A stretch of 64,000 bases of DNA from Comamonadaceae bacterium (GCA_013297875.1 JAAFIW010000003.1:124001-188000), one strand, 5' to 3'; shown: positions 53,712 through 62,556, counted from the first letter of the stretch. The notes: generated by a model not told the origin, from the sequence alone. Translations and numbers: made by a program.

Positions 53712-54179
53712 ATGGGTTTACTGGATTCGGTTTTAGGCGCGGTAGCCGGTCAGATGGGCGGCCAGCAAAACCAGGCGGCGGCTGGTGGCTTGGGCGGCAT
53801 TTTGAGCATGGTGGCCAACAACCCCCAAATGCTGCAAGTCATCACCGGCATGCTGGGCAATGATGGCCAGCACGGTGGACTGGGCGGTTTGATGGATAAG
53901 TTTCAGCAAGCGGGCATGGGCGATGTGCTGGGCTCCTGGGTCGGTTCGGGTGAAAACCAGGCCATCAATGGCGACCAACTCAGCCAGGTGCTGGGCGGCG
54001 ACGCCTTGGGCGGTATTGCGGAAAAGCTGGGCATGTCGCACGGCGACGCTGCCGGGCAGTTGTCGCAAATTCTGCCCAGCCTGATCGACCAGCTGACCCC
54101 CCATGGCCAGGCACCGGCGGGCGGCCTGGGCAACAGCGGTGATCTGATGGGGATGTTGGGCGGTTTGCTATCTAAATAA
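53712..54179 (+). CDS. YidB-like DUF937 protein
   Basis: A 155-residue Gly/Gln-rich protein: MGLLDSVLGAVAGQMGGQQNQ, low-complexity GGLGGILSMVANNPQML, then the conserved C-terminal part WVGSGENQAINGDQLSQVLGGDALGGIAEKLGMSHGDAAGQLSQILPSLIDQLTPHG. Relatives such as E. coli YidB have no known function; the end module resembles small helical homo-oligomerising domains. AAGGAGAAAGAAC precedes the ATG. Its last codons (LLSK*) coincide with a partial dispersed element. Confidence 0.9.
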   Translation: MGLLDSVLGAVAGQMGGQQNQAAAGGLGGILSMVANNPQMLQVITGMLGNDGQHGGLGGLMDKFQQAGMGDVLGSWVGSGENQAINGDQLSQVLGGDALGGIAEKLGMSHGDAAGQLSQILPSLIDQLTPHGQAPAGGLGNSGDLMGMLGGLLSK

Positions 54180-54190
54180 TAGCTAGTGTA
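54166..54190 (+). repeat. Partial dispersed element, copy 15
   Basis: TTTGCTATCTAAATAATAGCTAG: the left stem only. It contains the stop codon of the YidB-like gene. Confidence 0.6.
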
Positions 54191-54221
54191 GCGAGTTGGT
54201 GCGCTGTGGATGCGCACCAGC

Positions 54222-55175
54222 CTACTGAGCGCCCATCGGACTGAACTCGGTGGGCATCATGCTGCGGCTGGTGGGGGTCTGCTTGAAGTTCAGATCCAGC
54301 CACCGGCATAGCTCGTCAAATACCTGCGCACGACGCACTTCATTGAACATCTCGTGGTACAGCTCGGGAAAGCACCGACTGGTCACCACGTTGCCGGGTG
54401 CCGCCTGGGCAAAAGCACGGCTGCCCTGGGCATTGACCAGCTTGTCCTGACCCGCGTACATCAGCAAGGTGGGCAGCTGCCACTGAGTGGCTTTGGACAC
54501 CACCAGCGGCCCGGTGTTGGCAATAAAGCGCGCCAGACGGCCCGAGATGCGGTCATGCACCAAGGGGTCGCTGCGGTAGGCCTGTATGACGGCCGTGTCA
54601 TGTGACAGGTATTGGCTGTTCAGGCCGTTGCTCACGGTGAGGTTAGGCGCCACGCGGGGCAGGGTGGCCAGCAGAAATTTTTGCATCCAGCTCAGCCCGG
54701 CATCCAGCGCGGGTGACGACAGGATGAGCCCATTAACGGGCAGTTTGAATTTCGGCTGGGCACCGCCCATGCCGGGGGTTTGCGCCATCAGCGCCACATA
54801 GTGCGCCGCCACCAGGCCGCCCATGCTGTGGCCCAACAGCAGCAGCGGAACATCGGGATCCATGCGGCCACGGGTGCTGTCCACCACGTCGGCCAGGTCT
54901 TCCATCAGGCGGTTGTCGTGCGGCAAGGTGCCGCGCACACCAGCTGAGTCGCCATGGCCGTAGTGGTCGTAGCCGCGCACGGCAAAACCCCATTCGTTGA
55001 GCTGGCGGGCCACGTGATCGTAGCGGCCCGCATGCTCACCCAGGCCGTGCACGATCAGTACCACGCCGCGCAAAGCTCCTTCATGGCTGGCCACTGGCCA
55101 GTCTTGCACGGCCAGGTTGTCACCCTGAACAGAGGTGTAGGTGGAAAGGGTGGAGTCGCCGGTGTCGCTGGGCAT
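54222..55175 (-). CDS. Alpha/beta hydrolase, monoacylglycerol lipase-like
   Basis: A 317-residue serine hydrolase of the Hydrolase_4 family. VVLIVHGLGEHAGRYDHVARQL is the oxyanion region, LLLGHSMGGLVAAHYVAL the nucleophile elbow GHSMG, and LMYAGQDKLVNAQGSRAF and ELYHEMFNE supply the Asp and His. It probably hydrolyses monoacylglycerols or lysophospholipids. The ATG at 55175 is chosen because the longer frame overlaps the upstream peptidase gene; the gap is then 34 bp. Confidence 0.9.
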   Translation of the reverse strand: MPSDTGDSTLSTYTSVQGDNLAVQDWPVASHEGALRGVVLIVHGLGEHAGRYDHVARQLNEWGFAVRGYDHYGHGDSAGVRGTLPHDNRLMEDLADVVDSTRGRMDPDVPLLLLGHSMGGLVAAHYVALMAQTPGMGGAQPKFKLPVNGLILSSPALDAGLSWMQKFLLATLPRVAPNLTVSNGLNSQYLSHDTAVIQAYRSDPLVHDRISGRLARFIANTGPLVVSKATQWQLPTLLMYAGQDKLVNAQGSRAFAQAAPGNVVTSRCFPELYHEMFNEVRRAQVFDELCRWLDLNFKQTPTSRSMMPTEFSPMGAQ

Positions 55176-55209
55176 AACGCTGAGGTTTTGGGGAAAAGTG
55201 GGGCGCGGG

Positions 55210-56724
55210 TCAGGCCGGTAGTTGCGCAATTACCTGCGCAACGGCCGCCGTCAGCTTCTTGGCATATGGCACATGCAAAAACTCATTGGGCCCGTGGGCG
55301 TTGCTCTTGGGGCCCAACACGCCGCAGACCATCATTTGCGCTTTGGGAAAGCCCTGGCTGAGCATGTTCATCAGCGGAATGGTGCCGCCCTGGCCGATGT
55401 AGCCGCAGGATGCGCCGAAGTGGGCTTGCGATGCCTGGTTCAGCGCCTGCTCGAACCAGGGCGCGGTGGCCGGTGCGTTCCAGCCCGTTGCCGCTCCAGC
55501 GGCAACATTCAAGCCTCCACCGCCGCCGTGCTCGAACGTGACCTTGGCCTGATACGGCGCGTTGTCTTCCAGCAGCGCCTTCATCTCCTGCACGCAGCGC
55601 GCGGCGTCCACCAATGGAGGCAGGCGCAGGCTGAGCTTGAAGGCGGTGTAGGGGCGCAGCACATTGCCGGCGTCTTTCAGCGCCGAAAAGCCCTCGGCGC
55701 CGGTGACACTGAGCGTGGGCTCCCAGGTGCGCTTGAGCAAAGCCTGCACCGGGTCCGTGGTGGTGGGCAGGGCGAACGCGGTTGCGCCCTCGCAGTCATA
55801 GTGCGCCCAGGGGAAGCGCTTGTACAGCTCGTCGCCCAGAATCGCGGCGGTGGCTTTTGCCTGGTTCAAGCGCTCGGTGGGCACCTCGCAGTGAAAGCTG
55901 GCTGGCAGCAGTCGGCCGGTGGCGCTGTCTTCCAGCCGGTCCAGCACCTGGCGCATGATGCGAAAGCTTGAGGGCACCAGGCCGCTGGCGTCGCCCGAGT
56001 GCACGCCTTCGGTGAGCACTTCCACCTTCAAAGTGCCGCTGGCCATGCCGCGCAGGCTGGTGGTCAGCCACAGCTGGTCGTAATTGCCCGCCCCGCTGTC
56101 CAGACAGATCACCAGGGCCACATCGCCCAAACGGTTGTTGCTGGGGGTGCGCAAAGCGTCCACATACGGCAGCAGGTCATACGAGCCCGATTCTTCACAG
56201 GTTTCGATCAGGCCCACGATGCGCGGGTGGGGAATGTTTTGCGCCTTCAAGGCCTGCACGGCGGCAATGCTGGCGTAGACCGCGTAGCCATCGTCTGCGC
56301 CGCCCCGGCCATACAGCTTGCCGTCTTCCAGCTTGGGCGTCCACGGCCCCAGGTCGTTGCGCCAGCCGGTGAACTCGGGTTGCTTGTCCAGGTGGCCGTA
56401 CATCAGCACGGTTTGGCTGCTTTGCCCAGCGGTCGCCGCAATTTCGAAAAACAGCACCGGTGTGCGGCCCGGCAGGCGTACCACCTCCAAGCTCAGGCCG
56501 GCCACTTTTTGCGCCGTCACCCAGTCAGCGGCGTTGCGCATCACGGTTTCTATGAAGCCGTTGGCGGCCCAGTCTTTGTCGAAGCCGGGCGACTTGGCGG
56601 GGATCTCTATGTAATCAGTGATCTGGCGCACGATGTCGCCATCCCATTTGGCGGTGGCGTGCGCCAGTGCGGCAGCAGCATCCAGGGTACCAGCGGGCAT
56701 TTCACGGTGAAGGGGTGCGTTCAT
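55210..56724 (-). CDS. M20-family metallopeptidase (dipeptidase)
   Basis: A 504-residue dizinc peptidase. VLMYGHLDKQPEF (His-x-Asp) with GRGGADDGYAVYASIAAV (bridging Asp), IVGLIETCEESGSYDL (catalytic Glu pair) and GQGGTIPLMNML, VCGVLGPKSNAHGPNEF (C-terminal His) show an intact active site. The lid/dimerisation domain lies between about 210 and 350. It is of the size and type of carnosinase/PepV-like dipeptidases. It shares a strand with the downstream lipase and is probably co-transcribed. Confidence 0.93.
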   Translation of the reverse strand: MNAPLHREMPAGTLDAAAALAHATAKWDGDIVRQITDYIEIPAKSPGFDKDWAANGFIETVMRNAADWVTAQKVAGLSLEVVRLPGRTPVLFFEIAATAGQSSQTVLMYGHLDKQPEFTGWRNDLGPWTPKLEDGKLYGRGGADDGYAVYASIAAVQALKAQNIPHPRIVGLIETCEESGSYDLLPYVDALRTPSNNRLGDVALVICLDSGAGNYDQLWLTTSLRGMASGTLKVEVLTEGVHSGDASGLVPSSFRIMRQVLDRLEDSATGRLLPASFHCEVPTERLNQAKATAAILGDELYKRFPWAHYDCEGATAFALPTTTDPVQALLKRTWEPTLSVTGAEGFSALKDAGNVLRPYTAFKLSLRLPPLVDAARCVQEMKALLEDNAPYQAKVTFEHGGGGGLNVAAGAATGWNAPATAPWFEQALNQASQAHFGASCGYIGQGGTIPLMNMLSQGFPKAQMMVCGVLGPKSNAHGPNEFLHVPYAKKLTAAVAQVIAQLPA

Positions 56725-56778
56725 GGGGTTGCTCCTGAAACAGCCACCACTTTACGCTGCCAGCGCTTGCCCTGCCAG

Positions 56779-58215
56779 TCACCAAGGGATCAAAACCAGC
56801 TTGACAAGCAGGCCCGCGACCGCACCGCCCGCAATCACCGGAATCACCCCCACTTTGTGCCAGAACAAGGCCCAGGCCGCCGCCAGCATGATCACCACCG
56901 CCGCCCAGTCAATTTTGGCGTCAAGAACGCTTCCAGCCCATGGATTTATTGCGACTGTCGCTATGAAAAAAAGAGCAAGACTGGCCACCACGCCCACCAC
57001 CGCTGCGGTGATGGCGGTCAGCGGCGCGGTAAAGCCCAGCTTGCCGTGGGTCGATTCCGCCAGCGGGCCACCGGCCAGAATGAAAATGAACGAGGGCAAA
57101 AAGGTGAACCAGGTCACCACCATGGCTGCCAGTGCAGCGCCCAGAAACAGCGATTCAGGCCCCAGCACCTGTTTGGCCCAGCCCCCCAGAAAGCCCACAA
57201 AGGCCACCACCATGATCAGCGGCCCCGGCGTGGTCTCGCCCAAGGCCAGGCCGTCGATCATTTGCGTGGCAGTCAGCCACTGGAAATGCTCCACTGCGCC
57301 CTGGTACACATAGGGCAGCACCGCATAAGCCCCGCCAAAAGTCAGCAGTGCCGCCTTGGTGAAAAACCAGGCCATTTGCGTGACCGTGCCCTGCCAGCCA
57401 AACCAGGCCAGTAGCGCCGCCATCGGCAGCAGCCACAGCAGCGCGCCGATTGCCAGCACCCGTGCCAGGCGGCTGCGCACAAAGCGGGCATGCGGCGGCG
57501 TGGGCGTGTGGTCGTCTATCAATGCCGGCAGGTGCGGCGCACCCGCCTTGCCAGCGTGCCCGCCGCCGCCCGCAAACTGCCCCGGAGCCCAGCGCGCGCC
57601 GATTGCGCCCACAGCTGCAGCCACCAACACCACCGCCGGAAACGGCACCTTGAAAAACACCAGCGCTACAAAACTGCTAGCTGCCAAGCCAAGCAAAACG
57701 GGCTGCTGGGCCGGTTTCTTGAATACCTTGCTGCCAATGCGCCAGACCGCATGCACCACAATGGCCGCCACGGCGGGCTTGATGCCATACAGCAGCGCCG
57801 CCACCCACGGCACGTTGCCAAAAACCACATACACCCAGCTCAAGCCAATCAGAATAAACAGCGACGGCAGCACAAACAGCACCCCCGCCACCACACCGCC
57901 CCAGGTGCGGTGCATCAGCCAGCCAATGTAGGTGGCCAGTTGCTGCGCCTCGGGGCCGGGCAGCAGCATGCAGTAGTTCAGCGCATGCAGAAAACGCGCC
58001 TCCGAAATCCAGCGCCGCTCCTCCACCAACACCCGGTGCATGATGGTAATCTGCCCCGCCGGGCCACCAAAGCTGATGAAGCCCAGCTTGAACCAGAAGG
58101 CCAGGGCTTGGGTGAAGGTGACGGAGGGTGGGGTGTTGTCGTCTTGGGTGTGATTCATGGCTTGTTCAAATTGCGCGGCGCGCCTTGCCTGGCGCCGCAA
58201 AGCAGCGTCGTTCAT
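56779..58215 (-). CDS. chrA: Chromate transporter ChrA
   Basis: A 478-residue long-chain ChrA with two homologous halves. The first has FWFKLGFISFGGPAGQITIMHRVLVEERRWI and LPGPEAQQLATYIGW; the second has FFTKAALLTFGGAYAVLPYV and LALGETTPGPLIMVVAFVGF. These FGGP/PGP motifs are diagnostic of CHR-family chromate exporters. chrB, whose product regulates or assists chromate resistance, lies 12 bp upstream in the same direction but is interrupted. Confidence 0.95.
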   Translation of the reverse strand: MNDAALRRQARRAAQFEQAMNHTQDDNTPPSVTFTQALAFWFKLGFISFGGPAGQITIMHRVLVEERRWISEARFLHALNYCMLLPGPEAQQLATYIGWLMHRTWGGVVAGVLFVLPSLFILIGLSWVYVVFGNVPWVAALLYGIKPAVAAIVVHAVWRIGSKVFKKPAQQPVLLGLAASSFVALVFFKVPFPAVVLVAAAVGAIGARWAPGQFAGGGGHAGKAGAPHLPALIDDHTPTPPHARFVRSRLARVLAIGALLWLLPMAALLAWFGWQGTVTQMAWFFTKAALLTFGGAYAVLPYVYQGAVEHFQWLTATQMIDGLALGETTPGPLIMVVAFVGFLGGWAKQVLGPESLFLGAALAAMVVTWFTFLPSFIFILAGGPLAESTHGKLGFTAPLTAITAAVVGVVASLALFFIATVAINPWAGSVLDAKIDWAAVVIMLAAAWALFWHKVGVIPVIAGGAVAGLLVKLVLIPW

Positions 58216-58227
58216 GCTGGCATCCTT

Positions 58228-59148
58228 TCAAGGCAACTTCCAGCTGTGGGCCTCATCCTGCGCCTGCACCTTGTCGCAGCACCACGCATACAGCGCGTCG
58301 TACAGTGGCATGGCCGCTTGCAACATCGCGTGGTCGTTGGCATGCAGACGCGACAAGCCCAGCGACATCGCCAGCAAACCAGCCGACTGCGCCGCCAAGT
58401 CCAGCCGGTCGGTATCGGCCCCGCGCACGATGCGGGCCAACAAATCCAGCGCCGGGTGCGTCAGTTCAAAGCCGCCCAGCAAAGCATCAAAGCTGCACAA
58501 GTCACCCGCGTGCGACACCGATGCGCCGGGAATGTCATAGGCCACGGCGTTCAGTCGTTGCGCCTCAGCAAACACCTGCGGCGTGGGCGCGTAGAAAAAC
58601 TGCGCGCGCGGGTAGATGAAACGGCTGATCAACCAGGGGCAGGCAATGCGGTCAATCTTGGGCCGCTCGCGCGTGATCCAGCGCGAAGCCTGCTCGCCCG
58701 TCACACCCCAGTCCGGCCGTTTGGCGATCGTGAGCACCGGCTGCGCCCGCCACTGCGCGAGGTGCTCGGGCGCATCCACACCGTCCTGCCCGCCCTCAAT
58801 GCCGCCCTCCAGCGCATAGGCGTCCCAGCCCGCAGCACGCAACTGCGCCACCGCATCGGCACTCACGTTGTGGCCATACACGCAATACACCACCACCTAG
58901 CGCGGCGGCTGGCTGGTTGCAAAAGCGGACACATCTTCAGGTTTGCAGCGCTGCGCGGTTGCCACGAACCGCGCGCTTTGCGCGAATTTCTCCTCGCGCC
59001 GCACATCCAACACCAGCGGCGCATCGCTGCGACCCAAGCGCAGGTTCAGCGCGTGAGGCGAGATGGAAAAAGGAGACGGAATGACATGTGCAGTTGAGGT
59101 GTCCACGGGAATACTCCAAGTCGAGTTACCAGCGCTTGGACGGGACAC
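58228..59148 (-). pseudogene. chrB: Chromate resistance protein ChrB with rhodanese domain, interrupted by an amber codon
   Basis: Two contiguous in-frame pieces. The N-terminal piece (59148-58897) ends LVLDVRREEKFAQSARFVATAQRCKPEDVSAFATSQPPR then TAG. The frame resumes at once with VVVYCVYGHNVSADAVAQLRAAG, containing the rhodanese loop Cys, then the ChrB part (ITRERPKIDRIACPWLISRFIYP). Homologues read straight through, with a glutamate or glutamine at the stop, so one base change explains the lesion. GTG at 58896 could restart translation and yield the ChrB part with a truncated rhodanese domain, leaving partial function possible. Confidence 0.85.
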
Positions 59149-59207
59149 CGTCTATCTGTGAAGCAGAAGTTTCAAGATTCGGGAGGCTGCGATCCCGATG
59201 GCTCAGA

Positions 59208-59804
59208 TCATAGCCGCTGAAACTTAAACACCGCCGTGCTCGCCCTTGCATTCGGCGCAAAGCGCACCTCCTGTCCATCCTGCAGACCAAACGCATCAAG
59301 CACCTGCAACTGGTTTTGCGCGGCCAGGGCGGCGAAATCGTTGAAGGTGCCGACGCGGATGTTGGGGGTGTCGTACCACTGGTAGGGCAGGCGTTTGGTG
59401 ACCGGCATGCGGCCTTTCAACACGCTCAGGCGGTTGGGCCAGTGCGCGAAGTTGGGGAAGGCGACGATGCCGACTTTGCCGACGCGGGCGGTTTCAACCA
59501 GCATGGTTTGGGCGTTGCGCAGGTGTTGCAGGGTGTCGATTTGCAGCACCACGTCAAAGCTGTTGTCTTCAAAAATCGCCAGGCCGTCTTCCAGGTTGAG
59601 TTGCAGCACGTTCACGCCGCGCTGCACACAGGCCAGCACGCCCGCATCGGCAATCTCCACACCGTAGCCGGTGCAGCCGCGCTGGGTTTGCAGCAGGGCC
59701 AACAGGGCACCGTCGCCGCAGCCGAGGTCGAGCACGCGCGCGCCTTCGGGCACCAGGCGGGCAATGGCGTCCAGATGGGCTGAGTTAGGTGTCAAATCGG
59801 TCAT
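59208..59804 (-). CDS. metW: Methionine biosynthesis protein MetW
   Basis: A 198-residue class I methyltransferase-fold protein: [17 protein letters not shown] (SAM motif), [23 protein letters not shown], then [66 protein letters not shown], the MetW hallmark. MetW partners with MetX to make it fully active in proteobacteria. Its ATG overlaps the metX stop (ATGA). Confidence 0.95.
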   Translation of the reverse strand: MTDLTPNSAHLDAIARLVPEGARVLDLGCGDGALLALLQTQRGCTGYGVEIADAGVLACVQRGVNVLQLNLEDGLAIFEDNSFDVVLQIDTLQHLRNAQTMLVETARVGKVGIVAFPNFAHWPNRLSVLKGRMPVTKRLPYQWYDTPNIRVGTFNDFAALAAQNQLQVLDAFGLQDGQEVRFAPNARASTAVFKFQRL

Positions 59805-60931
59805 GAGCCCAGAGATTCATTGCTCAAGCAGCTATTGAAATAGGAGCGAACCAGGTTCATATAGCGCGCATCGTCCAGCAGAAAAGCGTCGTGTCCGTGG
59901 GGTGCGTCGATCTGCGCGTAGGCCACGTCGCGGCGGTTGTCCAGCAGGGCTTTGACGATTTCGCGGCTGCGCGCCGGGGCAAAGCGCCAGTCGGTGGTGA
60001 AGCTGACCAACAGGAACCTGGCGGTGGCCCGCGCCAGGGCTTGGGACAGGTTGCCGCCGTAGGCGCGCGCGGGGTCGAAGTAGTCCAGCGCGCGGGTGAT
60101 CAAGAGGTAGGTGTTGGCATCAAAGTACTCGGCGAATTTGTCGCCCTGGTAGCGCAGGTAGCTTTCGATCTGGAATTCCACATCTTGGGTCGTGTAGCTG
60201 AGATCAATACCGTTTTTGAGCTGCCGGCCAAACTTCTCGTTCATCACATCGTCGCTCAAATACGTGATGTGCCCCACCATGCGCGCAATGCGCAGGCCGC
60301 GCTTGGGCACCACGCCGTGCTGGTAGAAATGGCCGCCATGAAAGTCGGGGTCGGTGGCAATGGCGCGGCGGGCCACTTCGTTGAAGGCGATGTTTTCGGC
60401 GGTGAGGTTGGGCGCGCTGGCCACCACCACGGCATGCCGCACACGCTCTGGAAACTGTAGCGTCCAACTCAGGGCTTGCATGCCGCCCAGGCTGCCGCCC
60501 ATCACAGCGGCCAGCACCTCGATGCCCAGCGCGTCGAGCAACAGGGCCTGGGCGTTGACCCAGTCTTCGACCGTGACGACCGGGAAGTCAGCGCCATAGA
60601 CCCGGCCGGTTTCGGGGTTCACATGCATGGGCCCGGTGGAGCCAAAACACGAGCCCAGGTTGTTCACGCCGATCACGAAAAAGCGGTTGGTGTCCACCGG
60701 CTTGCCGGGGCCAATCATGTTGTCCCACCAGCCTTCGGATTTGTCCTGCCCCTCATACACGCCCGCTACGTGGTGCGAGGCGTTCAGTGCGTGGCAGACC
60801 AGCACGGCGTTGGACTTGGCGGCGTTCAGCGTGCCGTAGGTTTCATAGGTCAGGTCGTAGCCCGCCAGGCGCGCGCCGCTTTGCAGCGCCAGCGGCGAGG
60901 CAAAGTGCATGGACTGTGGCGTTGCGAACAT
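59801..60931 (-). CDS. metX: Homoserine O-acyltransferase MetX
   Basis: A 376-residue alpha/beta hydrolase-fold acyltransferase. [12 protein letters not shown] and the nucleophile elbow [13 protein letters not shown] with Ser are visible, as are [17 protein letters not shown] (Asp) and [11 protein letters not shown] (His). It acylates homoserine (succinyl-CoA in the MetW-associated group) in the first step of methionine synthesis. Its C-terminal [13 protein letters not shown] and TGA are encoded by a dispersed-element copy. A terminator hairpin ends right at the ATG and a SAM-II-like riboswitch lies before it. Confidence 0.95.
   Translation of the reverse strand: MFATPQSMHFASPLALQSGARLAGYDLTYETYGTLNAAKSNAVLVCHALNASHHVAGVYEGQDKSEGWWDNMIGPGKPVDTNRFFVIGVNNLGSCFGSTGPMHVNPETGRVYGADFPVVTVEDWVNAQALLLDALGIEVLAAVMGGSLGGMQALSWTLQFPERVRHAVVVASAPNLTAENIAFNEVARRAIATDPDFHGGHFYQHGVVPKRGLRIARMVGHITYLSDDVMNEKFGRQLKNGIDLSYTTQDVEFQIESYLRYQGDKFAEYFDANTYLLITRALDYFDPARAYGGNLSQALARATARFLLVSFTTDWRFAPARSREIVKALLDNRRDVAYAQIDAPHGHDAFLLDDARYMNLVRSYFNSCLSNESLGS
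59807..59851 (-). repeat. Dispersed element copy 16, metX 3' end
   Basis: Reverse strand: TCGCTCCTATTTCAATAGCT then GCTTGAGCAATGAATCTCTGGGCT. It encodes the last residues of MetX. Confidence 0.9.
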
Positions 60932-60968
60932 AAAAAAACCCGGTGTCGCTAAAAACGAGACCGGGTTT
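60932..60968 (-). terminator. Leader terminator of metX
   Basis: On the minus strand AAACCCGGT (60968-60960) pairs with ACCGGGTTT (60944-60936), followed by a T-run that reaches the metX ATG. Its position after the riboswitch suggests transcription attenuation. Confidence 0.85.
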
Positions 60969-60984
60969 CGATGGAAACAAGGCA

Positions 60985-61036
60985 GGTCTTTAGCAGAATT
61001 TATTGAGCGCCCGCAAGCTGAAAGCAAATCGGCGCT
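60985..61036 (-). promoter_or_regulatory. SAM-II-like riboswitch upstream of metX
   Basis: On the minus strand AGCGCC (61036-61031) pairs with GGCGCT to form P1, with GATTT directly after the first arm, CTTGCGG before the second, then CAATAAAT and TGCTAAAG. This order matches the SAM-II pseudoknot (P1, A/U-rich triplex loop, GCUAAA closing pairs). SAM-II controls metX in alphaproteobacteria and some betaproteobacteria. When SAM is abundant, expression should fall. Confidence 0.82.
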
Positions 61037-61084
61037 ATGGGTAAAAGTATAGCGGCTAGCCCAGGAAACACCTGGGCGGAATGG

Positions 61085-61552
61085 CTACTTTGTGCCAAAC
61101 AGGCGTGGCACCACCAGCGCGTCCAGCGACCACTTGCCCGGTCCAAACACCGCCAGACCGGCCAGCAGCGCACCCCAGAACACGTGCTGCTGCATCGCGG
61201 CCGGTGGAATATCGGCCAGCGCAATCACCGCCACGGCGTTGACCACGAACAGGCCCAGGGCTGCGAAGCGTCCGCCCAAGCCCAGCACCAGCAGCACAGG
61301 CAACACCAACTCGCCTGCGGTGCCCGAGAAAGCGGCCAGTTGCGGCGACAGCAGCGGCACTTTGTATTCATCGGTGAACAGCGCCACGGTGGTGCCCCAG
61401 TCGCGCAGCTTGGTCAGGCCCGACAGGAAGAAAACTTGGGCCACGTACAGCCGCGCCAACAGCAAGGCCAGGGGTTGTAGTGCATCGAGCAGGCGGCTGA
61501 ACAACGCCCATAGGTTCACGCCGCGTTGAAAAAGGCTGGGTTTTGATTTCAT
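61085..61552 (-). CDS. DoxX-family membrane protein (HvfD-like)
   Basis: A 155-residue protein with four helices: LALLLARLYVAQVFFLSGLTKLRDWGTT is the DoxX start, and AALGLFVVNAVAVIALADIPPAAMQQHVFWGALLAGLAVFGPG the end. It completes the cluster DUF692-DUF2063-DoxX on the same strand, which in other bacteria is HvfBCD/BufBC-DoxX, linked to RiPP metallophores. Its exact role there is unknown; DoxX proteins often work with thiol or quinone redox. The intergenic gap to hvfC is 80 bp. Confidence 0.9.
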   Translation of the reverse strand: MKSKPSLFQRGVNLWALFSRLLDALQPLALLLARLYVAQVFFLSGLTKLRDWGTTVALFTDEYKVPLLSPQLAAFSGTAGELVLPVLLVLGLGGRFAALGLFVVNAVAVIALADIPPAAMQQHVFWGALLAGLAVFGPGKWSLDALVVPRLFGTK

Positions 61553-61632
61553 GGTGAAGGCTCCTCGGGCGGGTTGTTGTAAGACAGGTTATCAGGGATC
61601 CGCCAGGTACTTCGGCCCCAAAGGCGCTGAGG

Positions 61633-62556
61633 TTACACAGCCTTGGCACCCACCACCAGGCCACTGCGCACGGCTGGCGCAAACCAGTCCTGAAAGTCCA
61701 GGCGCGGCGCGGCAGCCAGGGCTTCTAGCAGATTGGCACCTGATTGCAGGGCTGCAATCAGGCGCATCTCACCCACCTGGGCCACACGCAGTTGCGGCTT
61801 CATGCCTTGCCGCCAGATCAAGGCAGTTTCAGCCACACCGTCGCGCAGCAGTTGCCCGGCCTGGGCCATCGTGACCGCATCCGCAGAAGGCTCTAGCGCA
61901 AGATCCACCGGGCCATCAGCCAGGTGCGCCGCCACCGTCGCCCGTTCGGTGATGACACCGTCTGCAGGCGCAGGGCTGCCGCTTGCTGCGGTGGTGGTAC
62001 CGGCAGGTTGCAAATGGGCCAGCACAATCGTGACCACCGGGTAGGGGCTGACCACGCAGGCGGCACCCGGGCTCAACTGCAGGAAAACGCCCGCCGGGTC
62101 GCGCTCGGCCAGCAGCGACAGCGATGCCAGATCCAGCACGGCATCTGCCGCGCTACTGGCCAGGTGCAGCGCCCACTCCACGCGCGCCACATCGCTCAAA
62201 TAAGGCTCCTGCTCCAGCAAACCTGGCAGCATGGCCATGTGGTCTGCCAACTGCCCGCCCCACTGCGCCAAATCGCCGCGCACCGGCGGGTGGTCGTGCC
62301 AGTGTTGGCGGGCCATGGCTTCAAAATTGTCTTCGCCCACCAACTGATGCACCACCGGATAAGCGCCGGCCAGCGCACGTGGTGCCAGCGCCTGCGCATT
62401 GGCGCGGTAGGCGCTGAGGCCGCGCTCCATGAGTTTTTCGCCTCTAGCCCCTTCAGATAGAGCTCGGGTAGCTATTGAATGAATAGCATCTACCTGTCTG
62501 GGTGCCCACAAAGCCGCCAGCAGGGCGTGCTGGTCATCCACCAAGCCTTGGCTCAT
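61633..62556 (-). CDS. DUF2063 protein (HvfC/BufC-like partner) with repeat segment
   Basis: A 307-residue protein whose N-terminal DUF2063 domain contains RGLSAYRANAQALAPRALAGAYPVVHQLVGEDNFEAMARQHWHDHPPVRGDLAQWGGQLADHM. It is the RiPP recognition partner of MNIO enzymes. A segment close to the start (VDAIHSIATRALSEGARG) is encoded by an inverted dispersed-element copy. Its ATG overlaps the hvfB stop (ATGA), so the two are coupled. The C-terminal half is more variable. Confidence 0.88.
   Translation of the reverse strand: MSQGLVDDQHALLAALWAPRQVDAIHSIATRALSEGARGEKLMERGLSAYRANAQALAPRALAGAYPVVHQLVGEDNFEAMARQHWHDHPPVRGDLAQWGGQLADHMAMLPGLLEQEPYLSDVARVEWALHLASSAADAVLDLASLSLLAERDPAGVFLQLSPGAACVVSPYPVVTIVLAHLQPAGTTTAASGSPAPADGVITERATVAAHLADGPVDLALEPSADAVTMAQAGQLLRDGVAETALIWRQGMKPQLRVAQVGEMRLIAALQSGANLLEALAAAPRLDFQDWFAPAVRSGLVVGAKAV
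62441..62491 (-). repeat. Dispersed element copy 17, inside hvfC
   Basis: Reverse strand: GCTATTCATTCAATAGCTAC then CCGAGCTCTATCTGAAGGGGCT. Diverged in its right half, in frame with hvfC. Confidence 0.65.

Noticed and set aside
57655-57705. Possible dispersed element in chrA (GCTACAAAACTGCTAGCTGCC)
   Set aside because: Only a few bases match and the stem and right half are absent; likely chance.
13830-58899. Two in-frame TAG codons suggesting amber recoding
   Set aside because: Genuine genes here end in TAG (for example ssb and the EamA frame itself), and the first TAG is fully explained by the inversion.
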